Origin: Homoserinibacter sp. YIM 151385
GTDB taxonomy: Bacteria; Actinomycetota; Actinomycetes; Actinomycetales; Microbacteriaceae
NCBI RefSeq assembly: GCF_027912415.1
Contig: NZ_CP115175.1
Span: 124,001 to 188,000 of the forward strand
Reading direction: 5' to 3'
DNA length: 64,000 bases
Shown here: piece by piece, positions 54,692-62,679 of the stretch
Layout: each line of letters starts with the position of its first letter
Numbering within the stretch: position 1 is the stretch's first letter
Made by a program: the position numbers and the translations under genes
Notes under the pieces: generated by a model
Databases searched by the model: none
Told to the model about the DNA's origin: nothing
Seen by the model: only the letters and a program-made list of their open reading frames with translations

Positions 54692-57487
54692 TCAGCCCAG
54701 CAGTCCCTCGCGCCGGAGTCGCGCGACGACGCGCTCGCCCGCATCCCCGTCGTCCATGGGGGTGAAGCGCTCGCGCCACACCCGCCGCCGCCCCGCGAAC
54801 GCCGCCGCGTCGTCCTCGCCGCGCACGAGTGCCGAGAGCACCTCGAGGAGGCCCTCGCGCGAGGAGACGACCGGGCCCGGGGCCTCGGCGAGCAGATCGA
54901 AGTAGAACCCGCGCAGATCCTCGCTGTAGTGCGCGAGGTCGGGCGTGAAGAAGACGTAGGGGCGGTCGCGGGTCGCGAAGTCGAACATGACCGAGGAGTA
55001 GTCGGTCACGAGGATGTCGGCCACCGCGAGGAGGTCGGCCACGCTCGGGTAGGTGGTCGCGTCGACGAGCCGCTCGCCCCGCAGGTCCCGGCCGAAGGGG
55101 AGCGTGCGCGAATGCCCGCGCACGAGCAGCACGGCGTCCTCGGGCAGCTCCTCGGCGAAGGACTCGAGCTCGAGGTAGTCGACCATCTCGGTCCGGTCGT
55201 CGCGCCAGGTCGGCGCGTAGAGCACGACGCGGGCGTCGGCGGGGATCCCGAGCCGGCCGCGGATGGCCGAGGTGTCGGGCTCGGCGAGCACATCGTCGCG
55301 CGGATAGCCCTCGATCCAGATCGGCCCGCGGAACGCGTAGGCCGAGCGGAAGATCTCGGCGCTGTAGCGGTTCTGCGCGAGGAGCACGTCCCAGCGGTCG
55401 CGCTCGCGGAGCACGGCGAGCCGGGTGCGGATGCCGCGGGCGGCCCGGTCGAGCGCGAGCCGCTTGAGCATGGTGCCGTGCCAGGTCTGGAGCACCCGCT
55501 GGTACGGGCGGCGGCGCCAGCGCTTGCGGAGCCAGTCGTTGACGACGAGGAGCCGCGCGCTGCGGCGGACCCGCCACCACTCGCGCGTGCCCTCGACGAT
55601 GCGGACGGCGCCGGGCGGCACCTCGACGGAGGCGTCCGCGACGCTCCAGTACCGGGTCACCTCGGGGTGGAGCCGCGCGAGCGCGCGGTCGATGCCGAGC
55701 GGATTGCAGGAGGCCGATCGTCCGTAGAAGCTCTCGAAGAAGACGGCCTCCTCGGGCGAGTCGGGCGCCGCACGGTACTCGCGCTCGAGGCGGGCCTGCG
55801 CGGCGGCGCCGAGCTCGTCGTCGGCGAGCGGCGGGCCGATGCGCACCACGAGCCCGCCGGCCTCGGCGACGGCGTCCAGGCGCAGGAGGTCGTGGAGGGC
55901 GTGGACCGGCCGGGCGCCGAGCTCGAGCCGGGTGGCGGGCGCCTCGCCGTCGCGCTCGATCCGCAGCGCGTAGTCGCCGGAGGGGAGCGCGAGGTGCTCG
56001 GCGCCCCAGCGCTCGCGCAGCAGCGGGAAGACGGCCTCCTCGCCGGAGCCCGCATCCTCGACGGTCGCCCGCCCGCCCGCGAGCACGAGCCGCGCGCCGC
56101 GGGGGAGTCCGGTCGTCCGCACGCGCAGCTCGGCCCGGGGCGCGTCGAAGGCGAGACCCGTCACGGCGGGCCGCTCGAGCCGCGGCGTCCCGGCGGATCC
56201 GCTCGCGCCGTCGCCCGCGACCCGGAGCGAGGCCGGCACGGGCCGGCCGATGCGGCGCAGGATCTCCGTGAGCACGCGCTCGGTCGCCCGGCCGTCGAGG
56301 AGGTCGAAGTGCTCGCGGCGCAGTCGCTCCGCGTGCTGCGCGTCCTCGCCCGCGAGCCGGTCGTCGGCCCAGGCCTCGAGCAGCCCCAGCGCGCCGGTCC
56401 AGCTCGTCTGGTGTCGCCCGGCCGTGACGTCGCGGTACGGCTCGTAGAGGCCGCGCGACTTCGCGTAGCGCTCGACATCGGGCGCGAGGAACACGATCGC
56501 GCCGCCGGTGAGCGCGAAGTCGTAGGCGATCGAGGAGTAGTCGGTCACGAGCGCGTCCACGGCGGGCAGCGCGGGGGTGACGTCCGCGAGTCCCGCCGTG
56601 TCGAGCATCCGGATCCGCGCCGAGCCCTCCGCGCCATCCGCGTAGGAGCCTCGGCCCAGCGGGTGGCTCCGGACGAGCAGCACGGCATCCCGGCGTTCGA
56701 GCCACGACTCGAGCGCGGACCACTCCCGGGGCGAGGGGATGCCGGGGTCGGGGCGGCCGTCGCGCCAGGTCGGCGCGTAGAGCACGACGCGGGCTCCCTC
56801 CGGCAGCGCGCCGACGGCGCCCTCGAGCAGCCGGCGGCCGTGGGCGCGCCGCTCGGCCGCGGTGCCCCGCAGCAGCACGTCGTCGCGGATGTCGCCCGTC
56901 ACGACGACGCGGTCGGCCGGGATGCCGAAGGCGGTCCGGATGCGCGCCGCGACGCGATCCGAGGAGACCGGGAAGAGCGCGATGCCGCGTCCGGCCGCGC
57001 GGTAGGCGCGACGCAGGAGCGCCCGCACGGGCGGGAGGTCGGGGAGGAACGACACGCGGAGCGTGGCGGGGGAGTCGAGGTGCAGGCGCTTCAGCGGGAT
57101 GCCGTGCCAGAGCTGCACGACCGTCGCGCCCTGGACGGCGTAGCGGTTCACATCCCCGAAGCCGTGCGTGACGATCGCGACCCGCGCCCGCAGCGTCAGC
57201 CGGAAGCCGCGCCAGCCGTCTTTCAGGACCGCGTCGAGCCCGAGCCGCCGAGCCGCGAGGAGCTCGTCGCGGCCGCCCGCGAGCCAGACGACGCGCACGT
57301 TGCGCTCGAGGTGCTCGCGGACGGCGAGCGCGAGCGGGAGGGCGCCCTCGCCGAGCCCGATCCCGGAGCCGACGACCCACAGGCGGTCGCGTCGCGGCAC
57401 GACGCGGGACGCGAGGGCGCCCAGCCCGTAGAGCGGGAGCCGGAGCAGCTTGCGCGCGTTGCCGGCGCCGAAGGTGAACGTCGCCAT
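54692..57487 (-). CDS. Double-headed CDP-glycerol glycerophosphotransferase (TagF/TagB)-like protein
   Basis: About 931 residues from ATG 57487; an in-frame GTG at 57538 is possible. Two TagF/TagB-type GT-B modules are joined: module 1 (about 30-400) has QLWHGIPLKRL, YAPTWRDG and VTDYSSIAYDFAL; module 2 (about 600-930) has QTWHGTMLKRL, YAPTWRDDR and VTDYSSVMFDFA. Each carries both His motifs of the family. A beta-rich region of about 170 residues lies between them. This suggests two successive polyol-phosphate or glycosyl transfers by one chain in teichoic-acid-like polymer synthesis. It is divergent from a second TagF-like gene. Confidence 0.9.
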   Translation of the reverse strand: MATFTFGAGNARKLLRLPLYGLGALASRVVPRRDRLWVVGSGIGLGEGALPLALAVREHLERNVRVVWLAGGRDELLAARRLGLDAVLKDGWRGFRLTLRARVAIVTHGFGDVNRYAVQGATVVQLWHGIPLKRLHLDSPATLRVSFLPDLPPVRALLRRAYRAAGRGIALFPVSSDRVAARIRTAFGIPADRVVVTGDIRDDVLLRGTAAERRAHGRRLLEGAVGALPEGARVVLYAPTWRDGRPDPGIPSPREWSALESWLERRDAVLLVRSHPLGRGSYADGAEGSARIRMLDTAGLADVTPALPAVDALVTDYSSIAYDFALTGGAIVFLAPDVERYAKSRGLYEPYRDVTAGRHQTSWTGALGLLEAWADDRLAGEDAQHAERLRREHFDLLDGRATERVLTEILRRIGRPVPASLRVAGDGASGSAGTPRLERPAVTGLAFDAPRAELRVRTTGLPRGARLVLAGGRATVEDAGSGEEAVFPLLRERWGAEHLALPSGDYALRIERDGEAPATRLELGARPVHALHDLLRLDAVAEAGGLVVRIGPPLADDELGAAAQARLEREYRAAPDSPEEAVFFESFYGRSASCNPLGIDRALARLHPEVTRYWSVADASVEVPPGAVRIVEGTREWWRVRRSARLLVVNDWLRKRWRRRPYQRVLQTWHGTMLKRLALDRAARGIRTRLAVLRERDRWDVLLAQNRYSAEIFRSAYAFRGPIWIEGYPRDDVLAEPDTSAIRGRLGIPADARVVLYAPTWRDDRTEMVDYLELESFAEELPEDAVLLVRGHSRTLPFGRDLRGERLVDATTYPSVADLLAVADILVTDYSSVMFDFATRDRPYVFFTPDLAHYSEDLRGFYFDLLAEAPGPVVSSREGLLEVLSALVRGEDDAAAFAGRRRVWRERFTPMDDGDAGERVVARLRREGLLG

Positions 57488-57645
57488 GGCGGGGTCGAGT
57501 ACCGGGCCTTCCTCGCCGACCCGCGCCGGCTCGCTCACGATTGTGACACGATCCGGCGCGATCCCGATCGCGGCGGCACCGGTGCTGATTGGATGGGATG
57601 CGGCCCGCCAGCCGCGGGTCGGCATCACAGGAGGTTCCGTCCCGC

Positions 57646-58950
57646 ATGTCGCTGAGGACCGACATCACGTCCGCGCGGAAGGTGTTCCGCAACATCATCC
57701 GGTCGCGTCGCACGCGTCGGGAGATCGTGCGGCGCGAGCGCGAGTTCCCGCGTCCCGAGGCGGGCACGATCCGCATCGCGGTGTACTTCGCGGACACCCG
57801 CGTGAACCTCTACCAGATCCGCCAGTGGTACGCGCCGCTCCGTGAGCTCGCGAAGGTGCACCCGGTCGCGATCATCACCCGGAGCCCCGGCTCCGCCCTC
57901 ACGATCAACGAGGAGTCCGGCCTCCCCGTCATGTACCTGCGGTCGGTCGTCGAGCTCGAGGAGTTCGTCGCCGAGCAGGACATCCGGATCGTGCTCTATG
58001 TCAACCAGAACACCAAGAACTTCCAGATGTTCCGGTACGGCCGCATGTGGCACACGTTCATCAACCACGGCGAGTCCGACAAGATGTACATGACCACGAA
58101 CCAGTTCAAGGCCTACGACTACGCGCTCGTCGCGGGGCAGGCGGCGATCGACCGGCTGAGCCGCAAGCTCTGGGACTTCGACGTCGAGCGGAAGGCGCTC
58201 CCGATCGGCCGCCCGCAGGCCGACCACTTCGCGGGCGAGGGCGAGCTGCCCTACACGCCCGACGAGCGCACCGTCGTGCTCTACGCCCCCACCTGGGAGG
58301 GCGACCGCCCGGCGGCCGCGTACGGCTCGATCGCCAGCCACGGGGTCGCGCTCGCGGAGGCCGTGCTCGCCTCGCCGCGCCATCGGCTCGTCTACCGCCC
58401 GCATCCTCGCAGCGGCGTCATCGACGAGGTCTACCGGGCCGCCAACGAGCGCATCATCCAGGCGATCGCCGCCGCGAACGCGCAGGATGCGAGCGCGCGC
58501 CACGTCTTCGACGACGGCCCCGCCCTCGGCTGGCAGCTCGCGCACGCCGATGTCGCGATCACCGACATCTCGGCCATGGTCTACGACCGGCTCGCGACCG
58601 GCCGGCCCATCATCGTCGCGCGCCCCGTCTCCCCGGATGCGGAGATCGACGAGGAGGGCTTCCTCGGCTCGGCCGAATGGCTTCGCGCCCCCGAGGCGGG
58701 CCGCGTCCTCGAGCTCGTCGAGAAGGTCCAGGGGGACCCGGCGGCACGCGAGAACCTCGAGCACTGGGCGCGGCACCACTTCGGCGACACCAGTCCCGGC
58801 GCGACGACCGCGCGCTTCCACGCCGCGATCGAGCAGCTCATGGGCGAGTGGGCGCGCCACGCCGAGCTGCACGCCGGGGAGCCGCGCTCGAGCGAGTCCG
58901 ACCCGCTCGACGACGAGGACGACGAGGGGATGCCGGGCGGCGGCGACTGA
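57646..58950 (+). CDS. CDP-glycerol glycerophosphotransferase family protein
   Basis: 434 residues. The basic N-terminal part could bind the membrane surface (RRTRREIVRRERE). It is a single GT-B module of the TagF/TagB type: HTFINHGESDKMY (replacing WHG), YAPTWEGDRPA and ITDISAMVYDRLATGRP. The WHG-to-NHG change suggests another acceptor than the double-headed protein upstream. An acidic tail (DPLDDEDDEGMPGGGD) ends the protein. GGAGG stands 11 bases before the ATG. Confidence 0.88.
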   Translation: MSLRTDITSARKVFRNIIRSRRTRREIVRREREFPRPEAGTIRIAVYFADTRVNLYQIRQWYAPLRELAKVHPVAIITRSPGSALTINEESGLPVMYLRSVVELEEFVAEQDIRIVLYVNQNTKNFQMFRYGRMWHTFINHGESDKMYMTTNQFKAYDYALVAGQAAIDRLSRKLWDFDVERKALPIGRPQADHFAGEGELPYTPDERTVVLYAPTWEGDRPAAAYGSIASHGVALAEAVLASPRHRLVYRPHPRSGVIDEVYRAANERIIQAIAAANAQDASARHVFDDGPALGWQLAHADVAITDISAMVYDRLATGRPIIVARPVSPDAEIDEEGFLGSAEWLRAPEAGRVLELVEKVQGDPAARENLEHWARHHFGDTSPGATTARFHAAIEQLMGEWARHAELHAGEPRSSESDPLDDEDDEGMPGGGD

Positions 58951-58971
58951 TCTCTCGCGCCGTGCGCAGGA

Positions 58972-59026
58972 CCGGCTGAGACCTCGATCCGCGGCGCTGG
59001 CCGCCGGGCTCGGCCGCCTCAGCCGG
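58972..59026. repeat. Inverted repeat after the TagF-like gene
   Basis: CCGGCTGAG (58972-58980) is matched by CTCAGCCGG (59018-59026) with a GC-rich 37-base interior. It lies 21 bases past the stop and could be a terminator or the edge of a deletion; no U-tract is visible. Confidence 0.4.
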
Positions 59027-59057
59027 AATCCGGTACGGCACTCCTCCTTCCCACCGC

Positions 59058-59202
59058 GGGAGGATTCGGGTCTGAAGGTCAGCCTGAGCATCCCGGAGGA
59101 CGACATCCGCCTCGTCGACGGATCCTCGGCGTCCTCGGGTCGGTCATCCCTGAGCGCATGGCCGAGATCGACGACGCGCTGCGCCTCCACCTCTCGCTCT
59201 GA
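59058..59202 (+). pseudogene. Collapsed mazEF-type toxin-antitoxin remnant
   Basis: A ribosome binding site (CGGGAGGA, 59057-59064) precedes a CTG codon at 59072, from which the frame reads LKVSLSIPEDDIRLVD, the typical N-terminus of a MazE-like ribbon-helix-helix antitoxin. After about 16 codons the match switches to another frame (+2): RILGVLGSVIPERMAEIDDALRLHLSL followed by TGA at 59200, which looks like the C-terminus of a MazF toxin. The middle of both genes is missing, as after one internal deletion. The start is no longer ATG/GTG. This is read by eye and has not been checked against a database. Confidence 0.55.
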
Positions 59203-59218
59203 GCGACCGGCCCCGCCC

Positions 59219-60058
59219 TCAGCTCCCCGGCTCGCGGTCCGGCAGCTCCGTGAGCTCCGGCAGCTCCTTCCGCCCCCGGCGGAGGTTCGAGAGCACGGGG
59301 ATGCGGCGCGGCGGGCGCGGGTCGCGCGGCGGGCGCAGCACCGCATCCAGCGTCGTCGGGAACACGGGCGGCGGCGGCCCGAAGGCGGAGCGCGAGGACT
59401 CGATGACCTTCCGTCCCAGGAGGTGGTTGCCGGTGCCGCCGATCGCCGCGCCCACCCCGAAGGGGATCGCGCGCCCCACGACGGTCGCCGACTGCGAGGC
59501 CGCGAAGCGCCGGACGAAGGCCCGTTTCACGCGATCGGCGATCTGTCCGAGCGCCGCGCTCGGCAGGCTCGAGGTGATGAGCTGGCCCCAGTAGGCGTTG
59601 CGCATCGCGGGCCCGCCCGCCGCCTGGCTCGCGAACTGCTGGATGAGGTCCTTGCCGCCGTTGCCGAGGATCATCGTCATGACGAGCGTCCGCGCCCGCT
59701 CCGGATCCTCCAGCGGGATGCCGTGGATCTCCGTCACGGACTGCGCGAAGAGCGCGCTCGCCTCGAGGAAGCCCGCCGTCTCGACGCCCGAGAGCGCGAG
59801 CGAGGCGCCGACCCCGACCCCCGGGATCGCGGCGCTCGCGCCGACGAGGGCGCCGCCGCTCGTCACCGCCGCGAGGTAGCGCCGCTCGAGGATGCGGACG
59901 ATCTGCTCGGGAGAGGCGTCCGGCCGTCGGGCGCGGATGCTGCGGATGTGGGCGAGCACGACGGGCCGCTGCACGCTGAGCAGGGCGTCGATGCCCTGCG
60001 CGACCCGGGGGTGCACGTTCGGCGTCCTCGCGGGTCCGGCGGGCGGGAGCACGGTCAT
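59219..60058 (-). CDS. EcsC family protein
   Basis: 279 residues. The central part (about 55-215) has the Ala/Gly-rich hydrophobic helices of the EcsC family (GGALVGASAAIPGVGVGASLALSGVE ... VVGRAIPFGVGAAIGGTGN), probably membrane-associated. The C-terminus is Pro/Arg-rich and disordered. ATG is 7 bases after TAGCGT (60066-60071) on the minus strand. It follows the ABC exporter genes in the same direction after 42 bases but seems to have its own promoter. The function is unknown. Confidence 0.85.
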   Translation of the reverse strand: MTVLPPAGPARTPNVHPRVAQGIDALLSVQRPVVLAHIRSIRARRPDASPEQIVRILERRYLAAVTSGGALVGASAAIPGVGVGASLALSGVETAGFLEASALFAQSVTEIHGIPLEDPERARTLVMTMILGNGGKDLIQQFASQAAGGPAMRNAYWGQLITSSLPSAALGQIADRVKRAFVRRFAASQSATVVGRAIPFGVGAAIGGTGNHLLGRKVIESSRSAFGPPPPVFPTTLDAVLRPPRDPRPPRRIPVLSNLRRGRKELPELTELPDREPGS

Positions 60059-60100
60059 GCGCCCAACGCTAGCCATCCAGGCTGGGCGCCCGTCGCATCC

Positions 60101-60859
60101 TCAGCCCGCGTTGTAGTCGGCGTTGTAGCGGTCGACGACCTCGCGGATGGGGGCGTCGAGGATGAGGGAGCCCTGGTCGAGATAGAGGCCGCGCGTGCAG
60201 AAGCGCAGCAGGTCGCGCTCGCTGTGCGAGACGAAGAACAGGGTGCGCCCGCCCGCGAGCAGCTCCTCGATGCGGCGGTAGCACTTCTCGCGGAAGGCCT
60301 TGTCGCCCACCGCGAGGACCTCGTCGACGAGCATCACCGGCTCCTCGAGCCGGGAGATGACGGCGAAGGCGATGCGCACCTTCATGCCGCTCGAGAGGTG
60401 CTTGTAGGGGGTGTCGACGAAGTCGTGGATCTCGGCGAAGTCGAGGATCTCGTCGAAGGCGGCGTCGATCTCCGCCTTCGTCATGCCGTGCAGCCCGGCC
60501 GTGAGGTAGACGTTGTCGCGCACCGTGAGGTCGTTGACGAAGCCGCCGGTGATCTCGATGAGCGGCGCGACGCCGCCCTCGACGTGGACGTGCCCCTCAT
60601 CCGGGAGCATGACCTGCGCGACGAGCTTGAGCAGCGTCGACTTGCCCTGGCCGTTGCGGCCGACGACGCCGATCGCCTCGCCGGGGCTGACCTCGAAGCT
60701 GACGTCGCGGAGCGCCCAGAACTCGCTCGGCTTGGTGCGCCGGCGGGAGCCCGCGAAGAGGTCCTTGAAGCTGCGCCGCGACGAGCGGTTGCGCTTAAAT
60801 CGGATGCCGACGGCGTCGACGCGGATCGTGCCCGTCCGGGGGGATCGCTCGGCGGCCAT
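60101..60859 (-). CDS. ABC-2 exporter ATPase, Wzt/TagH-like
   Basis: 252 residues. Walker A is GRNGQGKST, the signature LSSGMKVRIAFA, Walker B EEPVMLVDEVLAVGD and the switch His FVSHSERDL. The NGQGKST form and LSSGM signature are typical for polysaccharide and teichoic-acid exporters. No C-terminal carbohydrate-binding domain is present, so chain-end recognition of the Wzt type is absent. The ATG overlaps the permease stop (TGATG), so both are coupled. Confidence 0.93.
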   Translation of the reverse strand: MAAERSPRTGTIRVDAVGIRFKRNRSSRRSFKDLFAGSRRRTKPSEFWALRDVSFEVSPGEAIGVVGRNGQGKSTLLKLVAQVMLPDEGHVHVEGGVAPLIEITGGFVNDLTVRDNVYLTAGLHGMTKAEIDAAFDEILDFAEIHDFVDTPYKHLSSGMKVRIAFAVISRLEEPVMLVDEVLAVGDKAFREKCYRRIEELLAGGRTLFFVSHSERDLLRFCTRGLYLDQGSLILDAPIREVVDRYNADYNAG

Positions 60860-61677
60860 CACATCTCCTTCAGGACGGTCGGGATCGCGCGGCGGAACAC
60901 GAGCAGCCCGATCACGAGGAGGGCGACCGAGATCGCGGCGCCGACGCCGATGACGTACCAGTCGAGCTGGCCCTCGAAGAAGGCGGCGCGGTAGAGCGAG
61001 AAGATCCCGAAGAGCGGATTGAAGGCGGCGAGCTGGTGGAGCCCGAGGTCCCGGAGATCGGCGAGGCCGTAGATGATCGGCGAGGCGTAGAACATGAATC
61101 GCAGGACGAGCTTCACGGCCCGCTCGAGGTCGCGGAAGAAGACGACCAGCGGCGCGACGATGAGCCCGATCCCGAAGATGAGGATCGCCTGCAGCACGAT
61201 CGCGACCGGGAAGAAGACGATCTCCCAGCGCAGCTCCGCGCCGGTCCAGATCGCGAAGGCCGCCAGCACCGGCAGGCTGAAGAGGAATTCGAGCCCCTTC
61301 GAGCACACGAGCCGCAGCACCCAGATGGAGCGCGGGATCGTCGTCGAGCGGATCAGCTTCGCCTCGCGCGTGAACGCCCGGGTCGCGTCCGAGACGCTGC
61401 CGGTGAACCACATCCAGGGGAGGAGGGCCGAGAGCAGGAAGACGATGTAGGGGTGGTGGCCGACGCTGTCGCGGTTGAAGACCTGCGTGAAGACGAACCA
61501 GTAGATGCCCGCCATGAGGAGCGGGTCGAGGATCGACCAGAGGTAGCCGAGCGCGGAGGTCGAGTAGCGGACGCGAAGGTCGCGTTTCGTCAAGAGCCAG
61601 AGCGATCGCCGATACCGGGTCGCGGGCGACGAAGAGCGCCCGGCCGGGGCCGGGCGCTCTGCCGTGGTGTCGCTCAT
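60859..61677 (-). CDS. ABC-2 exporter permease, Wzm/TagG-like
   Basis: 272 residues with six membrane helices. The N-terminal amphipathic part reads RYRRSLWLLTKRDLRVRYSTSALGYLWSILDPLLM, the common motif of polysaccharide-export permeases. ATG 61677 has GAGG about 6 bases upstream. The first 15 codons hold a 13-base perfect inverted repeat (61633-61660), a strong hairpin in the mRNA. It lies 34 bases after the nucleotidyltransferase gene. Confidence 0.93.
   Translation of the reverse strand: MSDTTAERPAPAGRSSSPATRYRRSLWLLTKRDLRVRYSTSALGYLWSILDPLLMAGIYWFVFTQVFNRDSVGHHPYIVFLLSALLPWMWFTGSVSDATRAFTREAKLIRSTTIPRSIWVLRLVCSKGLEFLFSLPVLAAFAIWTGAELRWEIVFFPVAIVLQAILIFGIGLIVAPLVVFFRDLERAVKLVLRFMFYASPIIYGLADLRDLGLHQLAAFNPLFGIFSLYRAAFFEGQLDWYVIGVGAAISVALLVIGLLVFRRAIPTVLKEM
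61633..61660. repeat. 13-base perfect inverted repeat in the permease 5' coding region
   Basis: AGAGCGCCCGGCC and its exact complement are separated by 2 bases. On the sense (minus) strand the stem starts 17 bases into the coding sequence; it could act as an attenuator or slow ribosomes. Confidence 0.7.
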
Positions 61678-61711
61678 CTCGGGTTCCTCACTCGGTCGGA
61701 ACCCCCGATGT

Positions 61712-62404
61712 CTAGACGAAGAGGTTCGCTCGCTCCAGATCCTCGGCGAAGTCGATCTCGACCGCGTAGAGGTCGGAGATGTCGACCGGCTCAAAGCGTA
61801 GCCGGTCGCGCTCGATCGCGAGCTCGATTCCGCGCTCGAAGTAGTCCTGGTCCTCGACGCGCTCGAGGTGGCGGACGAGGGCGCCGCGGTCGCCGGAGGA
61901 GACGTGGTTGATGCCGACGGCCTCGCCGAGCCCGCCCTTGACGGTCTTGGAGAGCTCCCGGATGTAGCCCTCGGCGTCGGTCGTGTACTTGACCTCCTCG
62001 TCGGAGACCTTCGCGGTGTTGACGCTGACGAAGCTCTGATCCTGCGCGACGAGCTTCGCGGCGCGCTCGAGGGCGGCCGGGTCGAACACGACGTCGCCGT
62101 TCATCCACAGCACGCCGCCCGGCTTCGTCGCCTGGAGCGCGCGGAGCAGGCTCTTCGAGGTGTTCGTCTGGTCGTACTGCTCGTTGTAGACGAAGTCGGC
62201 CTGCGGGAACGCCTCGACGATGTACTCCATCTTGTAGCCGACGACGATCGTCACCTTGGCCTTCTTGCCGAAGGCCTGGTGGATGTTGTCGAACTGCTGC
62301 TGCATGATGGTGCGGCCGTCGCTCAGCTCGGTGAGCGGCTTCGGCAGCGAGCGGCCGAGGCGGCTGCCCATCCCTGCGGCCAGGATCACGATCTGGGTGG
62401 TCAC
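61712..62404 (-). CDS. Sugar/phosphocholine-type nucleotidyltransferase
   Basis: 230 residues. The N-terminal VILAAGMGSRLGRSLPKPL motif and WMNGDVVFDPAALE (metal Asp) define the NTP transferase fold; the length and ending (VEIDFAEDLERANL) resemble LicC-like choline-phosphate cytidylyltransferases. It would make a CDP- or UDP-activated precursor for the polymer exported by the next two genes. GTG 62404 has GAGGAGA 7 bases upstream. It begins the minus-strand operon with permease and ATPase. Confidence 0.88.
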   Translation of the reverse strand: MTTQIVILAAGMGSRLGRSLPKPLTELSDGRTIMQQQFDNIHQAFGKKAKVTIVVGYKMEYIVEAFPQADFVYNEQYDQTNTSKSLLRALQATKPGGVLWMNGDVVFDPAALERAAKLVAQDQSFVSVNTAKVSDEEVKYTTDAEGYIRELSKTVKGGLGEAVGINHVSSGDRGALVRHLERVEDQDYFERGIELAIERDRLRFEPVDISDLYAVEIDFAEDLERANLFV

Positions 62405-62478
62405 GGTTGTCTCCTCACGCGATCACGGCGACGCCGCGATCGGATTCAGTCTGCCCGGGCCCGCGTCGTGCGCGGGGA

Positions 62479-62500
62479 GTTCACATGACGTTCACATGAC
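62479..62500. promoter_or_regulatory. Two tandem copies of GTTCACATGAC
   Basis: Exact direct repeat of 11 bases (62479-62489 and 62490-62500), one helical turn apart, in the divergent region between the nucleotidyltransferase and the ABC ATPase genes. Such spacing suits a regulator that binds on one face of the DNA. Confidence 0.5.
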
Positions 62501-62579
62501 ATCCGGGTACACGACACACCGTTGTGCCTCCCGGAATTGTAATGACCGGGCCTGGAGAGACCAGGGGGAGGCGCGATCC

Positions 62580-62625
62580 GTGACCGATTCGTGACCGCCT
62601 CGGACCCGCTCGCGAGCGGGCCGAG
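62580..62625. promoter_or_regulatory. GTGACCG repeat pair and CCCGCTCGCGAGCGGG palindrome
   Basis: GTGACCG occurs at 62580-62586 and 62591-62597, again 11 bases apart, with ATGACCG at 62542-62548. A perfect 16-base palindrome follows at 62605-62620 and extends to a 27-base stem (62599-62625). It lies 55-100 bases upstream of the ABC ATPase start, in the 275-base gene-free stretch 62405-62679. Confidence 0.5.
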
Positions 62626-62667
62626 CAGGGGTGTGGAACCCGGTGAGACGACCTCACGCGGCATTGG

Positions 62668-62673
62668 TACGGT
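62668..62673 (+). promoter_or_regulatory. -10 box of a leaderless ABC ATPase transcript
   Basis: TACGGT ends 6 bases before the GTG start at 62680 and supports it as the true start of the extended protein. Confidence 0.5.
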
Positions 62674-62679
62674 AGTCCG

